Shown here piece after piece: positions 24,829 through 33,575 of a stretch of DNA of 44,593 bases. Where the stretch lies: positions 288-44,880 of the forward strand of contig DLFD01000006.1 in the NCBI GenBank assembly GCA_002482005.1, written 5' to 3'. The stretch's first letter is position 1; every line of letters begins with the position of its first letter. The translations under genes and the position numbers were made by a program. The notes below the pieces were generated by a model that was not told the DNA's origin, ran no database searches, and worked only from the letters and a program-made list of their open reading frames with translations. The DNA comes from Lachnospiraceae bacterium UBA7729. Lineage in GTDB: Bacteria > Bacillota > Clostridia > Lachnospirales > Lachnospiraceae.

Positions 24829-27618
24829 TCATGCAGCATGACCCTTTCTCTTCTTCCTGCTTATTATCACTGCATATCCCGCAAGCATGACAGCGCCTGC
24901 TGCCGCAAGGAGAATTCCTTCCTTCAGCCCCGGGGTCATATACCTGAGTTCGACCTGACGATCTCCTTTGCCGACCCGAAGGCCCGAAAATCCGGTATCC
25001 GCTCTCATCAGTTCCCTTTTGCTGCCGTCCACATAAGCCGTCCATCCTCTTTCATACGGGATCGAAAGAAACAGGATCCCATCCTTCTCCGGATCGATCT
25101 TTCCGGTGATCCGACGTGTTGAGAATGTTCTTCCGTCATCATGATAATCGACGTCTGTAAGGACTGACCGCTGCAGCCTTTCAATCTGCTTTCCTGCCTT
25201 TGCAAGCGGCTGAAACAAGACCTGCAGGTCGATCGCATAAGTACCCGTTTTTCCGAATACCAGATCATAGCCGGTCATCGGGACTCCGTTGTCGTAGCCC
25301 GTATGGATGATATAGTCATGTTTATGGTCCGTCCATCTGTGCCCTTCAGGGAAGTAAGAAAAATGATACCAGCCCTTCTGTCCGTCAGCGTAATAGCCGG
25401 TTACTGTAAATTTGTACTGATCGATGCTGCCTCTGGTTACATCAAGCCCCTTCAGATACAGGTATGTCTCGCCCTTTTCCTTTCCGGAAAAAGAGATGTG
25501 AATCTTACTGTTTTTTCTGGTTACCTGATACAGACCTTCGTCTGTGATCTTCACGCCATCGTCAGGACGGATCGTACAGCTGAGCTTCTCATCATCAAAT
25601 CTGCAGTCAGCCTCAGGAAGGTCCTCCTCAGCATCCTTATCGCTTACGACAACTCCCTCAAGCAAAGCCTGCTGACGCTGAACGGGATCCATATTCCGGT
25701 AATCCTCACGCGGGACGCAGTGATCAAAGACGATACCCAGAGGCAGTCCGAACCTGCTTCTGTAGAAGGGATAGGTCCCCTGCATCGGGTTTTCCTTCTC
25801 CGTCAGTGCAGTAAAGCCATAAGGGACATACGTTGTCTTCGAAGCATTATAATATCTTACCCCGGTCAAGGCCAGAAGCATCATCCTGCCTTCTACGCCG
25901 TCGTACATATAGTCTCTTCCATTCGCTACCGCAAGTTCCTTCATCCAGCTGTCGATATACGAATTGGCGACGCTCCAGTAATACTGATTGCTCGCAGTTC
26001 CATACATAGCATTGGAATTCCGGGTAAGATTATTGCCTGAATACCGGAATGCATCCGATGCCCCCAGATAGCGTTCTACCGGGTATGCTTCCGAGCGAAG
26101 CAGACTGAAGCTATCGCCTGTCGACACCTTCTCATCCTTGCCCTGATCAAAATCAGCTGTATAGGAATCCCAGTCACAGAACTCGCTTACATAATCATCA
26201 AACCGCGGTGAGTATCGGAAGAAGCAGATCGTGACCGCACTGATACATGTGATAAGCACAAAGCCGCTCCTGCAGACCGCCGCGCGTAAGCCCCGGCTAT
26301 CTGAAAGCAGCACTTCACGGTGTTTCCCGGTGAAAAACAGGCAGACGAAGACGATTCCGGTCACAGCCTGGACTCTCGTACTCCATGCCGCCGAATGGTC
26401 CGAAAGCCGGAAAGAAAGCAGCAGGTAGGCTGCAAGCACACACAGCAGCAGCGCTGTCTGCCAGATCCTGACATTCCGTATCTGATCACAGGCAGTTACA
26501 AAGAGGTACGCCGCAGCCAGGCTTATCGCCCAGATCCACCTGGTATGCATATAGGTAAAGGCGGATACTGCAAAACTGAAATAATGCGACACGGATACAA
26601 AAGCAAGGAGCAGGATCAGGACTTTCCACTTTCTTTCTGCCTCTGAAGAAAGGAATAACAGGATGATCGCAGCTAACAGGATCCCGGAGAATACGATATA
26701 GTCAGTTCCGGAATCGGAAAGAAGGAGCTCCCCTTTGCGGAAGATCTCCTTTGGTGTGACCGGCCCCGGAAAGACGATCTTCTCTCCCGACCGCTGACTC
26801 TGGGAGAGGCCCGCAATAAAGGGAACAAGTGTCACACCGCCCAGCATAGTCGCGGGGACAGCAGCAAAAAGAAGTTTCAGCAGAAAGAGAAAACCTTCTT
26901 TTACCTTTCTTCCGAAGACACTGTACGCCCTCCATACTGCATACAGGACGATGAGAACAACGATCATATAGAAGAAAACAGCATTGCTGACTGCACTTAA
27001 GAACACTGCAGCAGCATACAGGCCGATCTTCTTTTCCTTCAGCAGCTTTTCGATCCCCAGTACAAGAAGCGGGAAAAAGACCAGATAATTGAGAAAGAAA
27101 GGATGACGTACACCATACTGCGCCGTAAAACTGCAGAAAAGATATGCGATCGCACCGGAGAGCACAACGCTTTTATTGCGATGCTTTGTATAAAAACACA
27201 GCTCCGAAAAACAGATCCCCGCACAGTAAAGTCTCAGGAAGATAAGCGCTGTATAGAGAGATGCCATATGCTTCCTGCTGAAAAACACCGCAGTAAAAGC
27301 AAATGGATCTCCCACCACATAATAATGAAAAGTACCGATGACATCAGCACCGTACCCTGCGCTGAAGGTCCAGAGCGGAAGCTCATCAATATGGCCGGTG
27401 AAAAAACTTCTGAAAAAGCTCCGCAGCCATTCCGAATAGAAGGCGAGAGCCTTGACATGCTGCCAGTGTCCGTCTCCCATGCGGATAAGAGACTTTCCTG
27501 TCAGCAGAAAAGGAAGAAATGCCGCAAGTAAGCAGATCAGAAAGAGCAGGCTAAAGTCCAGATAGTATCTTGCCCGCGAAAATTTTCTTACATCCTGTTG
27601 ATTCAAAAGATCACTCAT
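24829..27618 (-). CDS. YfhO-family multi-spanning membrane protein (predicted surface-polymer glycosyltransferase)
   Basis: 929 residues. The first ~470 residues hold about twelve membrane segments; then comes a large extracytoplasmic domain (about 480-895) and a last membrane segment (about 900-918) with a basic end. Recognisable YfhO features are the N-terminal MGDGHWQHVKALAF, PLWTFSAGYGADVIGTFHYYV and the C-terminal LFLSIPYERGWTAYVDG with the following GLRVGKGDRQVELRY. YfhO proteins are GT-C-like enzymes that move a sugar from a lipid carrier to a surface polymer. The start is set at 27618, six bases after GGAGGAA, not at the upstream in-frame ATG at 27633. It is the last gene of the seven-gene operon, 43 bases after the SGNH gene, and faces the CsbB-like gene. 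Confidence 0.88.
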   Translation of the reverse strand: MSDLLNQQDVRKFSRARYYLDFSLLFLICLLAAFLPFLLTGKSLIRMGDGHWQHVKALAFYSEWLRSFFRSFFTGHIDELPLWTFSAGYGADVIGTFHYYVVGDPFAFTAVFFSRKHMASLYTALIFLRLYCAGICFSELCFYTKHRNKSVVLSGAIAYLFCSFTAQYGVRHPFFLNYLVFFPLLVLGIEKLLKEKKIGLYAAAVFLSAVSNAVFFYMIVVLIVLYAVWRAYSVFGRKVKEGFLFLLKLLFAAVPATMLGGVTLVPFIAGLSQSQRSGEKIVFPGPVTPKEIFRKGELLLSDSGTDYIVFSGILLAAIILLFLSSEAERKWKVLILLLAFVSVSHYFSFAVSAFTYMHTRWIWAISLAAAYLFVTACDQIRNVRIWQTALLLCVLAAYLLLSFRLSDHSAAWSTRVQAVTGIVFVCLFFTGKHREVLLSDSRGLRAAVCRSGFVLITCISAVTICFFRYSPRFDDYVSEFCDWDSYTADFDQGKDEKVSTGDSFSLLRSEAYPVERYLGASDAFRYSGNNLTRNSNAMYGTASNQYYWSVANSYIDSWMKELAVANGRDYMYDGVEGRMMLLALTGVRYYNASKTTYVPYGFTALTEKENPMQGTYPFYRSRFGLPLGIVFDHCVPREDYRNMDPVQRQQALLEGVVVSDKDAEEDLPEADCRFDDEKLSCTIRPDDGVKITDEGLYQVTRKNSKIHISFSGKEKGETYLYLKGLDVTRGSIDQYKFTVTGYYADGQKGWYHFSYFPEGHRWTDHKHDYIIHTGYDNGVPMTGYDLVFGKTGTYAIDLQVLFQPLAKAGKQIERLQRSVLTDVDYHDDGRTFSTRRITGKIDPEKDGILFLSIPYERGWTAYVDGSKRELMRADTGFSGLRVGKGDRQVELRYMTPGLKEGILLAAAGAVMLAGYAVIISRKKRKGHAA

Positions 27619-27661
27619 GCGGCGTTCCTCCATCCATTATCCCAGGGTATTCACCGAATGA

Positions 27662-28789
27662 TCAGTGCATCAGATGCGTTCTCCCAATCTCTTTCAGCTG
27701 TTTATTCAGTGCACTTACATACACTTTGCGCAGCTTCTGATATTCCTTATCCTCTTCCTCCCAGTTTGCATAATCACTGTCTCCTCTGTGATCCGTAAAT
27801 TCATAATTCTCCATCAGGAAGTCAAGGATATAATTCGTGTACTTCGTGGCTCCGAGCAGGTTGGTATGGGATTTATTGTAAAAATCAGTCTCCCAGTCCA
27901 GCCCGATCTTTTCCTGATCTTTGCAGGCATTCAGGAAAGGCACCCCATACTCCTTCGCAATGTCCTCCATCGTGTTCAGATCCGCGGTATCCTCCTTCGT
28001 ATACTGAAAAGGAGCAATCACGATGATCGCTTTCTGTCCGATATCCTGGCAGTATTCCAGGACTTCCCGAAGAGCTTTCTCTCCCGTCTCATCCATCGGC
28101 TGTCTGATATCCGGGTCATACGGTATCACATCGATCGGCAGGATCGCCTTGGCCATCGCATATCCCATATTCTGATACTCATTCTTTTCGACTACCTTCT
28201 CCGGCCCCAGGATGGCTTTCTTCCAGCTTGCCTTGCGGAAGATCGTCCAGTAGTTCTCATGATTCAGGATCAGAGTCAGGTAGAAAGGAAGCTGATCACT
28301 CGAAAAATGAGTTCCCTTCAGCTTGTTGAAATGATTGATGATCTTCCAGCGAAACAGCTGGTTCGGATAGTTTTTCAGATAGCGATAGAAATTGGTCGTA
28401 AGCCCAAGGTCCGTCCTCGATCCCATAAAGCCTCTTCCATCCAGGATAAGGACCTCCGGCTTCTGTTTTTTCAGGACCTCCTTCACGGAGAAGATCATAT
28501 TTTCGCCGACGGCACCGGCGATCCCATAAGCATATGAAGTCAGGCCATATTTCTCCCAGCCTTCCATGGGGTTGTAAAACCGGTAAACACTGCTGGAACC
28601 TATCGCGACGGCATCCAGTGAATTCTCCGGCTGATTTCTCATATCGATCAGCCTTTCAGAGATCGGTCTGTCGTACATGATCGTGAAAAACTGAAACAGC
28701 ATGACCAGGATCAGCAGAAAGGCTGCCGCCTTGACCAATTCTGTTTTCCTTATCGGTCTTTTTCTGTCAGCATGAATATGGTTCATCAT
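27662..28789 (-). CDS. Membrane-anchored SGNH-fold protein, DltD-like role (predicted acyl transferase)
   Basis: 375 residues with one N-terminal membrane anchor (about 20-40) after a basic stretch, the rest outside. An SGNH block I is visible as DAVAIGSSSVYRF (nucleophile in GSS, about 60-70), followed by DGRGFMGSR and a block V-like NKSHTNLLGATKYT near residue 310. The usual Asp three residues before the catalytic His is Asn here. In dlt and alg systems a protein of this layout takes the acyl group from the MBOAT and puts it on the polymer. It sits between the acyl-AMP ligase (16 bases upstream) and yfhO. I do not recognise a named subfamily; it is not of the DHHW type. Confidence 0.72.
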   Translation of the reverse strand: MMNHIHADRKRPIRKTELVKAAAFLLILVMLFQFFTIMYDRPISERLIDMRNQPENSLDAVAIGSSSVYRFYNPMEGWEKYGLTSYAYGIAGAVGENMIFSVKEVLKKQKPEVLILDGRGFMGSRTDLGLTTNFYRYLKNYPNQLFRWKIINHFNKLKGTHFSSDQLPFYLTLILNHENYWTIFRKASWKKAILGPEKVVEKNEYQNMGYAMAKAILPIDVIPYDPDIRQPMDETGEKALREVLEYCQDIGQKAIIVIAPFQYTKEDTADLNTMEDIAKEYGVPFLNACKDQEKIGLDWETDFYNKSHTNLLGATKYTNYILDFLMENYEFTDHRGDSDYANWEEEDKEYQKLRKVYVSALNKQLKEIGRTHLMH

Positions 28790-28805
28790 CGTAAATCCTT
28801 TTTCC

Positions 28806-30278
28806 TTAACCCAGAAGCTGAACTAGTTTTTTCCTCTGCAGTTTTCCATTGAAGGATCTTGGGATCTCATGGCTGATCACGATCCTCTGAGGCACCTTGT
28901 CGGCGTCTACATGCTCTCTCAGGTACTGCATCAGCGCTTTCTTATCAAGCGTATCCTCATCCGCATCGACGACAAGGACCGGTATCTGTCCTGACATCCT
29001 GTCTTTCTTCGGAATACATGCACAGTCACGGATCCCCGGGAAGCCGGCAGCAGCTTCCTCGATCTCATCCGGAGCGATCTTGATCCCTCGGAAATTGATC
29101 ACGTCGTCAGCTCTTCCAAGCACATAGACATATCCATCTGCGTCGATATATCCTTCATCTTTTGAGAAGATGTACCCGTCCTTCATCACGCTTTCCGTAA
29201 GCTCTTTCTGTCTCCAGTAACCCTTCATGTTCATGGAACCCGCACATGCCAGAAGCCCCATATGGTCCGCATCCGACCGGATCTCCCTGTGGTCTTCATC
29301 CGTCACGATGAACTTCGCATGAACGGTCGGCTTTCCGATGCAGTGCTTCCTGTCTCCATCGCCTGAGAAGTCAAGCACACAGCTCCTTCCCGATTCCGTT
29401 GAACCGTAGAAATTATAGAGATGAACACCCGGAAATGTCTTTTTCAGGCTGTCCTTCACTTCATCGTTCAGATAGGCTGTTCCCACCTGGATGTAATCCA
29501 GCTGATCTGAGAAAACAGAGAACTTTCCCCTTGAGAGCTTCATCAGGACCGAAGCTGCGGTCGGCGACAGATCCATGGCGGTCGCATGATAGTTCTTCAC
29601 CAGGTCATAGATATGCTTTACCTGGGAAACCCCGCTGACCAGAAGCAGACAGCCTCTTCTGAGAAAGTTCGCATAACTGCAGCGGATCGCATGGGAATGA
29701 CTGAGAGGAAGAGGCAGCAGTTCCACATTGCCTTCCCTCATCGCGACACCTTCGGCTATATTTTCCGCAAGAGCTACGTTATTGCCATGGGTTACCTCAA
29801 CTCCCTTGGACTTTCCGGTCGTACCGGTCGTGAACAGGATCTCCGCAGTATCCGTTTCCTTTGGAGCATAGAAACGTTCGATATCTTTTCCGTCCTTCTC
29901 CGGAAGATCTGCATAAGAAACTCTGATCTCCCTGAGCCCTTCCCACGGAACCTCTCTGTCAGACACAAAGATCTGTGGCTCCGTCTCCGAGAAGATGTCC
30001 CTGATCCTTTCATCGGCGGCATCTTCCTCGACCGGGACAAAGATCGCACCCAGCAGCCAGCATGCCAGATCCAGGCTCAGGTATTCTGCCTTGCCATTGC
30101 AGGATGCCAGTACTCTGCTTCCATACCCGACACCCCTTGTCCTCAGGCCGCATGCCATAGCCTTTGCTGCGTCATACATCTGACCGTATGTATGCTCTCC
30201 GTCTCCGTCAACGACTGAGAGGGCATCCGGGTACTTTCCTGCCCATTCCGAATAAACCTGCAGTATAGAAGAAATCAT
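28806..30278 (-). CDS. Acyl-AMP ligase (AMP-binding enzyme), acyl-ACP synthetase-like
   Basis: 490-residue adenylate-forming enzyme. P-loop TTGTTGKSKG (150-159), YGSTES (291-296), the hinge motif GRADDVINFRG (388-398) and the catalytic lysine K479 in FNGKLQRKKL are intact, so it should activate a carboxylic acid as acyl-AMP. The motif spellings fit acyl-CoA/acyl-ACP synthetases better than DltA, so D-alanine is not the obvious substrate. An ACP gene is 1.6 kb upstream in the same operon and no CoA-pathway genes are near, so loading of that ACP is likely. Start at ATG 30278 (after GAGGTGAGTG); a GTG one codon earlier is possible. Confidence 0.85.
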   Translation of the reverse strand: MISSILQVYSEWAGKYPDALSVVDGDGEHTYGQMYDAAKAMACGLRTRGVGYGSRVLASCNGKAEYLSLDLACWLLGAIFVPVEEDAADERIRDIFSETEPQIFVSDREVPWEGLREIRVSYADLPEKDGKDIERFYAPKETDTAEILFTTGTTGKSKGVEVTHGNNVALAENIAEGVAMREGNVELLPLPLSHSHAIRCSYANFLRRGCLLLVSGVSQVKHIYDLVKNYHATAMDLSPTAASVLMKLSRGKFSVFSDQLDYIQVGTAYLNDEVKDSLKKTFPGVHLYNFYGSTESGRSCVLDFSGDGDRKHCIGKPTVHAKFIVTDEDHREIRSDADHMGLLACAGSMNMKGYWRQKELTESVMKDGYIFSKDEGYIDADGYVYVLGRADDVINFRGIKIAPDEIEEAAAGFPGIRDCACIPKKDRMSGQIPVLVVDADEDTLDKKALMQYLREHVDADKVPQRIVISHEIPRSFNGKLQRKKLVQLLG

Positions 30279-30301
30279 CACTCACCTCGAAATCCTGTCT
30301 G

Positions 30302-31876
30302 TCAGAAATCCATGTAGATAAAGGACGATGCATTGTATCCCGGTCCGTATTTGCCGAACAGGATGACCAGGAAGAACAGAAACAGATACACTGCCCAGCG
30401 GAAAACGATATTTCGTCCCGCCAGATGTTCCCTGATATTCCAGCCGCGTTCCTTCAGCACGGATGTGAAAAACAGAAGGAACACTGCCGCAAAGCCGATC
30501 AGAAACTCCATCTTGCCGAGTCCGTAGTGGAGAACAGTCGCCTTGAAAGCGCCAAGCCCCGGATGTGTCAGCATTTTCCGGAAGATCACTCCCGCTGCCG
30601 CGATCGATGGCGCCTTGACGATCGTCCTCGGCACGATACCGCAGAGAAGGAATGTCCTCAGGATACGGAATACATGAAATTCCGGGGAATCCGGATCAAA
30701 GTGAAGTACTTTCAGCATCTTCGGATAGACAGGCTTCATCAGGACGCTCAGGGCGATGATACCGCCCTGCCAGAGAGCCCAGAGCATATAGTTCCACCCT
30801 GTCCCATGCCATGCACCTGTGGCGATCCACACGGCGATCAGAGCACAGATCGTAGTCGTATTCTGTCCTGCTCTCGGCCCGAACTTCTTTCTCATGGACC
30901 TTGACAGCTTCTTGACTCCGCCCGATACGGCGACCGGCATATTCAGATAATCGCGGAACCATGCTCCGAGAGTGATATGCCATCTTCTCCAGAAATCCTC
31001 AACGCTTACAGCAAAATAAGGCTGAGCAAAATTCTTGTCGATCTCAATCCCGAAGATCTGGGACATTCCCCTTGCCATATCAACACAGCCGGAGAAATCG
31101 GCATAGATCTGGATCGCATAGATGACCATCGTAAAAAAGAGCAGGCTTCCGGATGCCTTCTGATAGTCTTTCAGGACATTCGAGACGAACGGGGCAAAGC
31201 GGTCAGCTATGACAAGCTTCTTGAAGAATCCCCACAGCATCAGCTGAGCGCCGAAGCATACTCTTTTGTAATCAAAGTAATGAGGTTCCCGGAACTGAAC
31301 CCCGAGCTTGTCATATCTCGCGATCGGTCCCTGAAGGATATGAGGGAAATAGCAGACATAGAGGAGATACCGGAAGAAATTCGTCTCCGCCTTATATCTT
31401 TTCCAGTATACGTCAAGAACGTAGCCGACGGTGGAGAAGGTATAGTAGGATATCCCAAGCGGAATGATCACCATAAGGGCCGGGTCTTCTGCCCCGGCTG
31501 CGGCTGCGATCAGAGCTGCGATCCTTTTGGCAAACTTCGTATAGAAAAGACAGGCAAGTACAAGAAGGATGGTGACCCACATGATCCGGGATGCTGATCT
31601 CTTCTCTGCTGCCCGGATGGCCTTCTTCTCATCCCTAAAAGACGCAGAAGCCATGCGGACTGCTGCATCTTCATGGATATCAGAGATCTTCCGGGCCCCC
31701 AGATAGGTCAGGAGCGCTGCCCCGATCATAAAAGGCAGAAACGAAAGCCCTGCCTTTGCGTAGAACAGAAGGCTTCCGGCGAGAAGTACTACCCATCTGC
31801 CGCGTGCCGGTACGACAAAATACGCGACCGCCAGAGCGATCAGAAAAACGAGAAAATAAAAGGATACGAATGTCAT
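30302..31876 (-). CDS. MBOAT-family O-acyltransferase, DltB/AlgI-like
   Basis: 524 residues with about eleven membrane segments. Diagnostic parts are LGISYYTFSTVGYVLDVYW (about 152-170), ARYDKLGVQFREPHYFD, the amphipathic DFWRRWHITLGAWFRDYLNMP and the catalytic-histidine region TGAWHGTGWNYMLWALWQGG. DltB and AlgI proteins pass an acyl group from a cytoplasmic carrier to an exported polymer. It lies ten bases after the ACP gene and 23 bases before the ligase gene, the order expected for a functional acylation unit. A hydrophilic Lys/Arg/Ala insertion (about 70-105) after the second membrane segments is slightly unusual. Confidence 0.93.
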   Translation of the reverse strand: MTFVSFYFLVFLIALAVAYFVVPARGRWVVLLAGSLLFYAKAGLSFLPFMIGAALLTYLGARKISDIHEDAAVRMASASFRDEKKAIRAAEKRSASRIMWVTILLVLACLFYTKFAKRIAALIAAAAGAEDPALMVIIPLGISYYTFSTVGYVLDVYWKRYKAETNFFRYLLYVCYFPHILQGPIARYDKLGVQFREPHYFDYKRVCFGAQLMLWGFFKKLVIADRFAPFVSNVLKDYQKASGSLLFFTMVIYAIQIYADFSGCVDMARGMSQIFGIEIDKNFAQPYFAVSVEDFWRRWHITLGAWFRDYLNMPVAVSGGVKKLSRSMRKKFGPRAGQNTTTICALIAVWIATGAWHGTGWNYMLWALWQGGIIALSVLMKPVYPKMLKVLHFDPDSPEFHVFRILRTFLLCGIVPRTIVKAPSIAAAGVIFRKMLTHPGLGAFKATVLHYGLGKMEFLIGFAAVFLLFFTSVLKERGWNIREHLAGRNIVFRWAVYLFLFFLVILFGKYGPGYNASSFIYMDF

Positions 31877-31886
31877 CGGTAATGTC

Positions 31887-32120
31887 TCACTGCTCGTCCT
31901 GCAATCTTGTCACCAGTTCAGCCATGGCATCGATCGTGTTGAAGTTCTCCGGTACGATGTCATCCATGTCGATCTCGATCCCGAACTCATTCTCAAGTTC
32001 AGAGATCAGCGCGGTCAGAGTCAGGGAATCGATCACTTTGTCATCGATCAGCGCCTTCTCGGAGGCATAATCAACCGAGTCGTCCATTTCCTTCAGAATC
32101 TCAAGAATCTTCTCTTTCAT
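31887..32120 (-). CDS. Acyl carrier protein (DltC/ACP-like)
   Basis: 77-residue acidic four-helix carrier. Phosphopantetheine would attach to Ser32 in KVIDSLTLTALISELE, followed by EFGIEIDMDDIVPENFNT, the typical helix II-III segment. Start at 32120 is chosen because AAGGAGAG precedes it; the frame is open to 32237 but that extension overlaps the transporter gene. It resembles both DltC and dedicated small ACPs. Sitting directly before the MBOAT gene, it most likely carries the acyl group made by the ligase at 28806-30278. Confidence 0.92.
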   Translation of the reverse strand: MKEKILEILKEMDDSVDYASEKALIDDKVIDSLTLTALISELENEFGIEIDMDDIVPENFNTIDAMAELVTRLQDEQ

Positions 32121-32149
32121 GATATCTCTCTCCTTTTTTGAATTGTTTA

Positions 32150-33571
32150 TCAAAGAGTGCTGAAATACGGCCAGTACTTCAGAAGAAGCCAGCTTGCGCA
32201 GCTCATCAGCACAATTGTGATCACGGTAAGTTTCCATCCATTCTTCAGCATGTACCTTGGCTCGAGGCCGTAGCCGACCGGGATCGCCCGGATCGAGGTC
32301 GGGAGCATATAGGAAAGGTTCACACCGATCGTGGCGATATAGATATACGGGACCGGATCGAGTCCCGCTCCCTGCGTGATGGATATGATGATCGGCAGGG
32401 AGACTGCCGCGGTGGCAGTGTTCGAAGTAATATCAGACAGAAGCAAAGTAAAGGTTATGATCACGAAGATCATAAGGAACCCGCCTTTCATGCTGATTCC
32501 TGCGATCGCATCTCCGATGTCCTGGGCTGCCCCGGATTCATTCATCAGAGTCCCGGCGGCAAGTCCTCCCGCAAAGATATAGATCATCTCCCAGATCAGC
32601 TTTGTCTGCACCTTCTTCCAGACCATCAGCCTTTTCCCATCCGATCCGCGGACCAGGAAGGAAAGCACAGCACAGGCAAGGAACACATAGGCTGGTTTCA
32701 GTCCCGGCAGAAGTCCCTGATAAAACTGTCTTGTAAAAGAAAGAGCCGCAGCCGCAAGAAAAAGTCCTAACGACCACCTCTGCTCTGATGTCATCTTACC
32801 CATCTTCCTGTAGTTGTCAAGGAAGTACTGTCTTGATCCGCCGAGTGTGTCGTCTTTCTTCACATCGCCCAGAAGGAACAGGATATTGCTCACAACGATG
32901 ATCAGCATGATCGGAAGGAAATGTGCCACCCATGATGTATAGAGGTATTCCTTACCGCTGATCTGCTGCAGATAATCCACGGTAACCAGGTTCATGGCGC
33001 CGCCGAGAGGAGTCGCAAGTCCCCCTACTCCTGCCGCATAGACGACCGTAAGGAGCAGCTTGCTTCCCTTTCTGCTCTTTGCTATGTCGCCTTCTCCCAC
33101 ATAATTCAGCATGGCTGCGGCGATCGGTGTGATCGTAGCAGCGACTACCGCATTCGGCAGGACCGCCGACAGGATCGCTGCAAACAGATACCAGAAGATG
33201 ACCTGGTTTCTCAGACTATCGCCGATCAGACTGAGCAGCATCGCCGCTATCCTCTGATCAAGACCGGTAAGTCCCCAGGACACCGTCAGGATGGAAGCGC
33301 CCAGCAGCAGGATAATAGTCTCCGAGGCATAGTTTGAGATCACCCTGGACATATCGGTCATCTGAAGGATGGCGTTAAGCACGATCGGCAGAAAGCCTGT
33401 GATCGCATAATCGACCGGAGCTGTGACCCACCAGAAAGCTATGAATGCAACCGTACCGATCGCTGCCCGGCTGCTGAACTCCGGAAAGACGGAGCGCGGC
33501 AGCAGAAAGATGCACAGGATAAGGATCAGCGGGCCGGCAAGTATCAATGTTGTTCTTCTGATCATACTCAT
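32150..33571 (-). CDS. DASS/SLC13-family sodium:carboxylate or sulfate transporter
   Basis: 473 residues with about eleven membrane segments in two repeats. ITGFLPIVLNAILQM, ATPLGGAMNLVTVDYLQQ (first substrate loop) and DITSNTATAAVSLPIIISI (the SNT motif of the second repeat) are typical of divalent-anion symporters, which import di- and tricarboxylates such as succinate, malate or citrate, or sulfate. Substrate cannot be read from sequence. It is the second gene in the operon, five bases after the GDSL gene and 30 before the ACP gene. That position suggests it brings in the acid that the ligase activates, or exports a by-product; this is inference. Confidence 0.85.
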   Translation of the reverse strand: MSMIRRTTLILAGPLILILCIFLLPRSVFPEFSSRAAIGTVAFIAFWWVTAPVDYAITGFLPIVLNAILQMTDMSRVISNYASETIILLLGASILTVSWGLTGLDQRIAAMLLSLIGDSLRNQVIFWYLFAAILSAVLPNAVVAATITPIAAAMLNYVGEGDIAKSRKGSKLLLTVVYAAGVGGLATPLGGAMNLVTVDYLQQISGKEYLYTSWVAHFLPIMLIIVVSNILFLLGDVKKDDTLGGSRQYFLDNYRKMGKMTSEQRWSLGLFLAAAALSFTRQFYQGLLPGLKPAYVFLACAVLSFLVRGSDGKRLMVWKKVQTKLIWEMIYIFAGGLAAGTLMNESGAAQDIGDAIAGISMKGGFLMIFVIITFTLLLSDITSNTATAAVSLPIIISITQGAGLDPVPYIYIATIGVNLSYMLPTSIRAIPVGYGLEPRYMLKNGWKLTVITIVLMSCASWLLLKYWPYFSTL

Positions 33572-33575
33572 ATCG

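Noticed and set aside
27619..27633. ATG at 27633 as the yfhO start
   Set aside because: The GGAGGAA that would serve the next ATG lies inside this extension, showing that 27618 is the true start.
27662..32120. Classical D-alanylation (dltABCD) operon
   Set aside because: Gene content is parallel but the order and ligase motifs differ from DltA, no DltX-like small gene is present, and the SGNH protein is not a recognisable DltD. I therefore did not assign dlt symbols.
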